From Gemmatimonadota bacterium (GTDB lineage: Bacteria; Gemmatimonadota; Gemmatimonadetes; Gemmatimonadales; GWC2-71-9): 53,383 nucleotides of DNA. Positions 49,652 to 53,383 of the stretch are shown in pieces (position 1 is the stretch's first letter; each line of letters begins with the position of its first letter). Where the stretch lies: positions 37,981 to 91,363 of the forward strand of contig QHUS01000053.1 in the NCBI GenBank assembly GCA_003222035.1, in the 5' to 3' direction. The notes beneath the pieces were generated by a model, which was given only the letters and a program-made list of their open reading frames with translations, had not been told where the DNA came from and did not search any database. The translations under genes and the position numbers were made by a program.

Positions 49652-50456
49652 GACGATCGTCCGGGAGCTCGCGCCCCGGCTCGAGGGCTTCAAGATAGCG
49701 CAGGCACGACTGGCGAAGACCGACGTGCTGCGGCGCGTGTCGAAGGCGCGCCTGCTGCGCACGCTCAAGGGCAACGGCTTCGAAGAGGTCGGCCGGCGCG
49801 CCAAGCACGCCGTGTTCCGCCTCACGAGCGGCCACCGCCTGGTGGTGCAGCCCCGCATGACGGGCTCGCTGGTCGTCTACGAGCGCCCGCTCACCAAGGA
49901 CGAGGCCAAGTACGCCGTGCTCATCTGCACGCTGGAGGACGGCCGGCTCTTCGTGTACCGCGACGTGCGTCGCCTCGGCACGGTGTGGCTGCTCGACGAG
50001 ACGGGCTGGGCCACCTACACCGACCGCATCGGGCCGGAGCCGTTGGGCGAGACGTTCACGCCATTCGTGTTCGCCGAGCGGCTGGAGGGTACGCGCGCCG
50101 CGATCAAGAAAGCGATCATGGACCAGCGGCGCGTGGCGGGCGTGGGCAACATCTACGCGAACGAAGCACTGTTTCAGGCGGGCATCGATCCCTCGAAGCC
50201 CACGAACCGCCTGTCCCTCGACGAGTTCGCACGCCTCCACGCCGCGGTGACGGACGTGCTGTGGCGGGCCGTCGACGCCTCCGGGACGACGGTGCGCGAC
50301 TACCGCACCGGGGTTGGCGAGCCCGGGCGGTTCCAATTCGAGCTGAAGGTGTACGGACGGGGAGGGGAGCGCTGCATCACCTGCGGCCGGAGGCTCGTGA
50401 CTACCCACACGATCGATCTCCGGGCGACCACGTTCTGCCCGACCTGCCAGCGATAG
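49629..50456 (+). CDS. mutM: Formamidopyrimidine-DNA glycosylase
   Basis: 275 residues from GTG at 49629, GGAGG just upstream (3-base gap, tight). PELPEVETIVREL places Pro next to the initiator as the catalytic N-terminal nucleophile. Also present: RRAKHAVFRL with the active-site Lys in the beta-hairpin, QPRMTGSLVVY, the helix-two-turn-helix VAGVGNIYANEALFQAGIDP and the C-terminal zinc finger CITCGR...FCPTCQ. Removes 8-oxoguanine and Fapy lesions. Not the endonuclease VIII variant, as the PELPE start is Fpg-like. Convergent with the propeller lipoprotein gene. Confidence 0.96.
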   Translation: MPELPEVETIVRELAPRLEGFKIAQARLAKTDVLRRVSKARLLRTLKGNGFEEVGRRAKHAVFRLTSGHRLVVQPRMTGSLVVYERPLTKDEAKYAVLICTLEDGRLFVYRDVRRLGTVWLLDETGWATYTDRIGPEPLGETFTPFVFAERLEGTRAAIKKAIMDQRRVAGVGNIYANEALFQAGIDPSKPTNRLSLDEFARLHAAVTDVLWRAVDASGTTVRDYRTGVGEPGRFQFELKVYGRGGERCITCGRRLVTTHTIDLRATTFCPTCQR

Positions 50457-50474
50457 CTCGCCCTCCCCTGGCAA

Positions 50475-51773
50475 CTACTCCGCGAACGGTGCGGTTTGGG
50501 ACCCCGCCTGCTGTGCCGACGGCCCTGCCACCGAAAACGCCCGACTGGCCACCGAGAGCGGCCCTGACGTGGCCTGGAGCGTGTAGCCTTGTCCCTGCTG
50601 GTCGATTTGCAGATCGCTGAACGTGGCGACCCCGTTGACCAGCTTCGCTTTCGTCGTTCCGGACAGCGTGGCGCCTGGCGCCCCGACGAGCTCGATCTTC
50701 ACCTGGCCGCCCGCAACGGGGTTGCCGGAGGCGTCGGTTACGGTCACCTGGATGGCGGGCGAGATCGCCACATTCGCCTGGACCACGTCCGGTGGCTGCA
50801 CGGTGAAGGTGATGTCGACTCGGCGACCGCTCCGGGTAGGCGCAGGCGACCAGGCCGGTTGCCCGTCGTCGGCCGGATTGTTGGTCAGGTTTGATGGGGA
50901 CGATCCGTCGGCGTTCATCACGTAGATCTCGCCGTTGCCGTCTCTGTCGGTCTCGAACGCAATCTGCTTTCCGTCGGGCGACCACGAGGGCGAGCCATCG
51001 AAGGCGGGATTGTCCGTCAGCCGCGTCTGGGCCGATCCGTCGGCATTCATCACGTAGATCTCGGCGTTGCCGTCCCGACCACTCGAGAACGCGATCTGCT
51101 TTCCGTCGGGCGACCAAGCCGGCTGCCGGTTGAAGTCCGAGCTGCTCGTCAGCTGTCTCGGGGCCGATCCATCGGCGTTCATCACGAAGATCTGAGAGGC
51201 GGTCCCCTCGAACGCGATCTCTAGCCCGTCGGGCGACCAGCTCGGGTCACGCCCGAAGTCCGTTGGCGCCAGCGCCACTTCGCCCGTTCCGTCCGCGTTG
51301 ATGACGTGGATCCCCTGGGCGGTGTGCGTGAACGCGATTCGCAGTCCGTCGGGCGACCAAGCCGGGTCCTGATCGCCGATATTGGGAAACCCATTGTGTG
51401 TCAATTGGGTCTGGGCCGAGCCGTCGGCGTTCATTCTGTAGATGTTGATGTCGAGTTCTGTGAGACCGACACGCCGCGTGCCCGTGAACGCGATCTGGCG
51501 CCCGTCGGGCGACCAACTCGGCTGTGTATTGCTCCTCGGTATATTGGTGAGACGCGCCGGGGTCGAGCCGTCCGCGTTCATCACGTAGATGTCGCCTACA
51601 GTGCCGTCCCGGTCACTCACGAAGGCGATGCTTGACGCGGGCACGGCGGGGGAAACGCGCACGGCCTGCGCGCTGGGCCCGACCGACTGTGGCGCAGTGG
51701 CTTCGTCGCGTTGACAGGACTGTTGGACCGTGACCAGTAGGAGAAGCAGCGAAACAGATAGGGCGCTGCGCAT
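50475..51773 (-). CDS. TolB/PD40 beta-propeller lipoprotein with C-terminal Ig-like domain
   Basis: 432 residues from ATG at 51773, which opens a lipoprotein signal (LLLLLVTVQQSC). The mature part has seven near-identical units of about 40 residues: IYVMNADGSTPARLT, WSPDGRQIAFTG, WSPDGKQIAFSSGRDGNAEIYVMNADGSAQTRLT and so on, a TolB-like propeller. C-terminally there is an Ig/Big_1-type module (VNITFTVQPP-like: VDITFTVQPPDVVQANVAISPAIQVTVTDASGNPVAGGQVKIEL, TLQATSGPL). DNA repeats are near-exact (about 120-bp period). Such proteins are secreted or surface lipoproteins; ligand unknown. It is not the Tol-Pal tolB itself, whose neighbours are absent. Confidence 0.85.
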   Translation of the reverse strand: MRSALSVSLLLLLVTVQQSCQRDEATAPQSVGPSAQAVRVSPAVPASSIAFVSDRDGTVGDIYVMNADGSTPARLTNIPRSNTQPSWSPDGRQIAFTGTRRVGLTELDINIYRMNADGSAQTQLTHNGFPNIGDQDPAWSPDGLRIAFTHTAQGIHVINADGTGEVALAPTDFGRDPSWSPDGLEIAFEGTASQIFVMNADGSAPRQLTSSSDFNRQPAWSPDGKQIAFSSGRDGNAEIYVMNADGSAQTRLTDNPAFDGSPSWSPDGKQIAFETDRDGNGEIYVMNADGSSPSNLTNNPADDGQPAWSPAPTRSGRRVDITFTVQPPDVVQANVAISPAIQVTVTDASGNPVAGGQVKIELVGAPGATLSGTTKAKLVNGVATFSDLQIDQQGQGYTLQATSGPLSVASRAFSVAGPSAQQAGSQTAPFAE

Positions 51774-52129
51774 AGGGCGAGCCTCGAAGTGTGGGTCGGC
51801 CAGTGCAGGGGCTGCAAGACGGGTGCCCCCTAAACAATGCACAGACCGCACAGCACCCGATGCTCCACGTGGCCCTCGGCTCGCTCGGGCGCCACACGCG
51901 TCGCGGCGACGCCTCGTGCGTCCGACCCAGGCGCCACGATCCAGAAAATCCGGTACCTTGATGTCAGGCCGAACCCGTGAAGCAACCCCGCGGAACGGCC
52001 GTACTGATGTCGTACCGGCGGTGCCTTATTCGTCGAAGGTAGAGGGTTGGGGTCGCCACGAGTCCACGGTTTTCTGACAACCGTCCCCCTTCCCGTTCCC
52101 TGAACCTGTTCGGTTAATTTTCGGGTCCT
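51774..52129. other. Intergenic region, 356 bp
   Basis: Divergent between the lipoprotein and RND genes. I see no credible gene; a plus-strand frame at 51730-52077 has no ribosome site or domain-like composition. TAATTT lies at 52115-52120, 10 bases before the RND ATG, so a short or leaderless message is possible. GAAC-CT-GTTC at 52102-52111 is a small palindrome near the RND start. Confidence 0.5.
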
Positions 52130-53383
52130 ATGAAGCTCTCAGAGACGTCCATCCGCCGTCCCGTCCTGGCCAGCATGTTTTCGGCCGCCCTCGTGCTCTT
52201 CGGCGTCATCGGGTACACGCGCCTGGCGGTGCGCGAGCTCCCGGACATCGATCCGCCGATCATCTCGGTGTCCACCACGCTGCCTGGCGCCAACGCGCAG
52301 GTGGTGGAGACGGCGGTCACCGACGTGCTCGAGGAGGAGCTGTCCACGATCCAGGGACTGCGCACCCTCTCGAGCTCCTCTTCGGAGGAGAACAGCCAGA
52401 TCACCCTCGAGTTCACCCTCGACCGCCCGATCGACGTCGCGGCGCAGGACGTACGCGACAAAGTGTCGCGCGTGCGGGGTCGACTGCCGGTGGACGTGCT
52501 CGAGCCGGTGATCGCGAAGCAGTCGGCCGACGCGCAGCCGTTTTTCTGGCTGGCGCTCAGCAGCGACAACTACGACCTGATGCAGCTCTCCGACGTCGCC
52601 GACCGAGTCGTGAAGGCCCGGCTCCAGAGCCTGCCGGGCGTCGGCAGCGCCGGCATCTTCGGGGAGCGGCGCTACTCGATGCGGGTATGGGTGCAGCCCA
52701 ACGGGCTGTCGGCGCGCGGCCTCACCGTGCAGGACATCGAGAACGCGATCGTCTCGCGCAATGTCGAAATCCCCGCGGGCCGGATCGAATCGACGCGGCG
52801 CGAGTTCTCGGTTCGGTCTCTGGGCGAACTCAAGACCGCGCGGGAATTCGGCGAGTTGGCCGTGGCCAGCCAGGGCACCCAGCTCGTGAAGCTCAAGGAC
52901 GTCGCTCGGGTCGAGCTCGGGCCGGAGGATGATCGTTCGATCTTCCGCTACAACGGGTCTCCGGCGGTCGCGATCGGCGTGGTCCGGCAGTCCAAAGCCA
53001 ACCTCATCGACGTCGCGCGCAACATCCGCGAAGCGCTGCCCAGCATCCAGCAAGCGCTGCCGCCTGGGGTGAAGCTCCAGACTGCCTGGGATGGGTCGGT
53101 GTTCGTCACGCACTCGATCAACGATGCACGACTCACGTTGCTCATCGCGGCCATCCTGGTCGTGTTGATCATCTTCGTGTTCTTGCGAAACGTCCGCGCC
53201 ACGATCATCCCGGGGCTCGCGATTCCGGCGTCGATCATCGCGGCGTTCGCGATCATGTATTTCCTCGGCTTCTCGATCAACAACTTCACGCTGCTCGCGC
53301 TCACCATCGCCATCGGTATCGTGGTGGACGACGCCATCATCGTGTTGGAGAACGCCTTCCGGCACCAGGAGGAGCTGCACGAA
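52130..53383 (+). CDS. RND efflux pump inner-membrane protein, 3' truncated
   Basis: The first 418 residues of a protein of about 1000. It starts MKLSETSIRRPVLASMFSAALVLFGVIGYTRLAVRELPDIDPPIISVSTTLPGANAQVVET, a textbook AcrB/MexB-type N-terminus with the first membrane helix and the PDIDPP motif. The docking/porter region follows (VDVLEPVIAKQSADAQPFFWLALSS, LPGVGSAGIFGERRYSMRVW). The frame then enters the central membrane bundle (LLIAAILVVLIIFVFLRNVRATIIPGLAIPASI, TLLALTIAIGIVVDDAIIVLEN), where the proton-relay Asp pair of GIVVDDAI is visible. HAE-1 family by the feel of the sequence. The partner membrane-fusion gene is not upstream. Confidence 0.95.
   Translation, partial: MKLSETSIRRPVLASMFSAALVLFGVIGYTRLAVRELPDIDPPIISVSTTLPGANAQVVETAVTDVLEEELSTIQGLRTLSSSSSEENSQITLEFTLDRPIDVAAQDVRDKVSRVRGRLPVDVLEPVIAKQSADAQPFFWLALSSDNYDLMQLSDVADRVVKARLQSLPGVGSAGIFGERRYSMRVWVQPNGLSARGLTVQDIENAIVSRNVEIPAGRIESTRREFSVRSLGELKTAREFGELAVASQGTQLVKLKDVARVELGPEDDRSIFRYNGSPAVAIGVVRQSKANLIDVARNIREALPSIQQALPPGVKLQTAWDGSVFVTHSINDARLTLLIAAILVVLIIFVFLRNVRATIIPGLAIPASIIAAFAIMYFLGFSINNFTLLALTIAIGIVVDDAIIVLENAFRHQEELHE

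Noticed and set aside
50870-51600. CRISPR-like periodic repeats
   Set aside because: The repeats are coding and have one WSPDG/ADGS motif per blade; spacers are not of constant length or unrelated sequence.
51730-52077. A 115-codon plus-strand frame
   Set aside because: Overlaps the antisense lipoprotein start, no ribosome site, unordered basic composition.

Overview
The window is GC-rich, densely coded and cut from a larger replicon: the first gene lacks its 5' end and the last lacks its 3' end. The gene content points to a Gram-negative, outer-membrane-bearing soil or sediment bacterium, most plausibly Gemmatimonadota. The pointers are an Oar/TonB-type receptor, large secreted VPS10/BNR, DUF885, S9 and M20 hydrolases, a PD40-propeller lipoprotein, a GspE-receiver fusion and tig-clpP-clpX-engB order. 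The phylum assignment is an inference from gene style; no rRNA is present. No complete mobile element, CRISPR array or prophage is seen.

Layout. 1-13 kb: mainly secreted or periplasmic catabolism (TonB receptor tail, GH144-type lipoprotein, DUF885 hydrolase translationally coupled to a VPS10/BNR protein, ATP-grasp enzyme, PQQ dehydrogenase divergent from a MetR-like LysR regulator), with a decayed response-regulator remnant at 10.1-10.2 kb. 13-18 kb: an accessory island of small proteins, containing a rhodanese, four paralogues of an unrecognised zinc-ribbon family, tRNA-Leu(TAG), a Crp/Fnr-type regulator preceded by two matching operator-like palindromes, a lone receiver protein and a small protein with an internal duplication. 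18-22 kb: M20 and S9 peptidases in tandem, then a secreted protein. 22-27 kb: DUF421 gene and the proteostasis operon tig-clpP-clpX-engB. 27-30 kb: a four-gene unit on the minus strand (porin, FMN-binding protein, membrane protein, ApbE) behind a Fur-box-like palindrome. Its membrane-protein gene is broken by one base in a G9-A-G7 tract.

30-53 kb: hybrid histidine kinase, alkyltransferase-like protein, Nudix hydrolase, GspE-receiver fusion, Omp85-like outer-membrane protein, trpE, FHA-GAF-adenylate cyclase, the glmM-glmS-dtd-maf operon, an HD-GYP response regulator, a cystathionine synthase/lyase, M48 protease-purD-mutM, a propeller lipoprotein and the start of an RND pump.

How parts connect. 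The class III cyclase (39-40.6 kb) and the Crp/Fnr regulator (15.4 kb) could be two ends of a cyclic-nucleotide circuit. The porin/FMN/ApbE unit looks like an iron-responsive extracytoplasmic flavin electron-transfer module. ApbE would load FMN on the Thr of the SGAT motif of its neighbour. glmS and glmM catalyse successive steps to GlcN-1-P. A recurring theme is small structural DNA changes inside housekeeping genes: a perfect 26-bp palindrome in engB, a 17-bp-arm inverted repeat and a 7-bp tandem repeat in glmM, and G/C homopolymer insertions in clpX, dtd and the membrane-protein gene.
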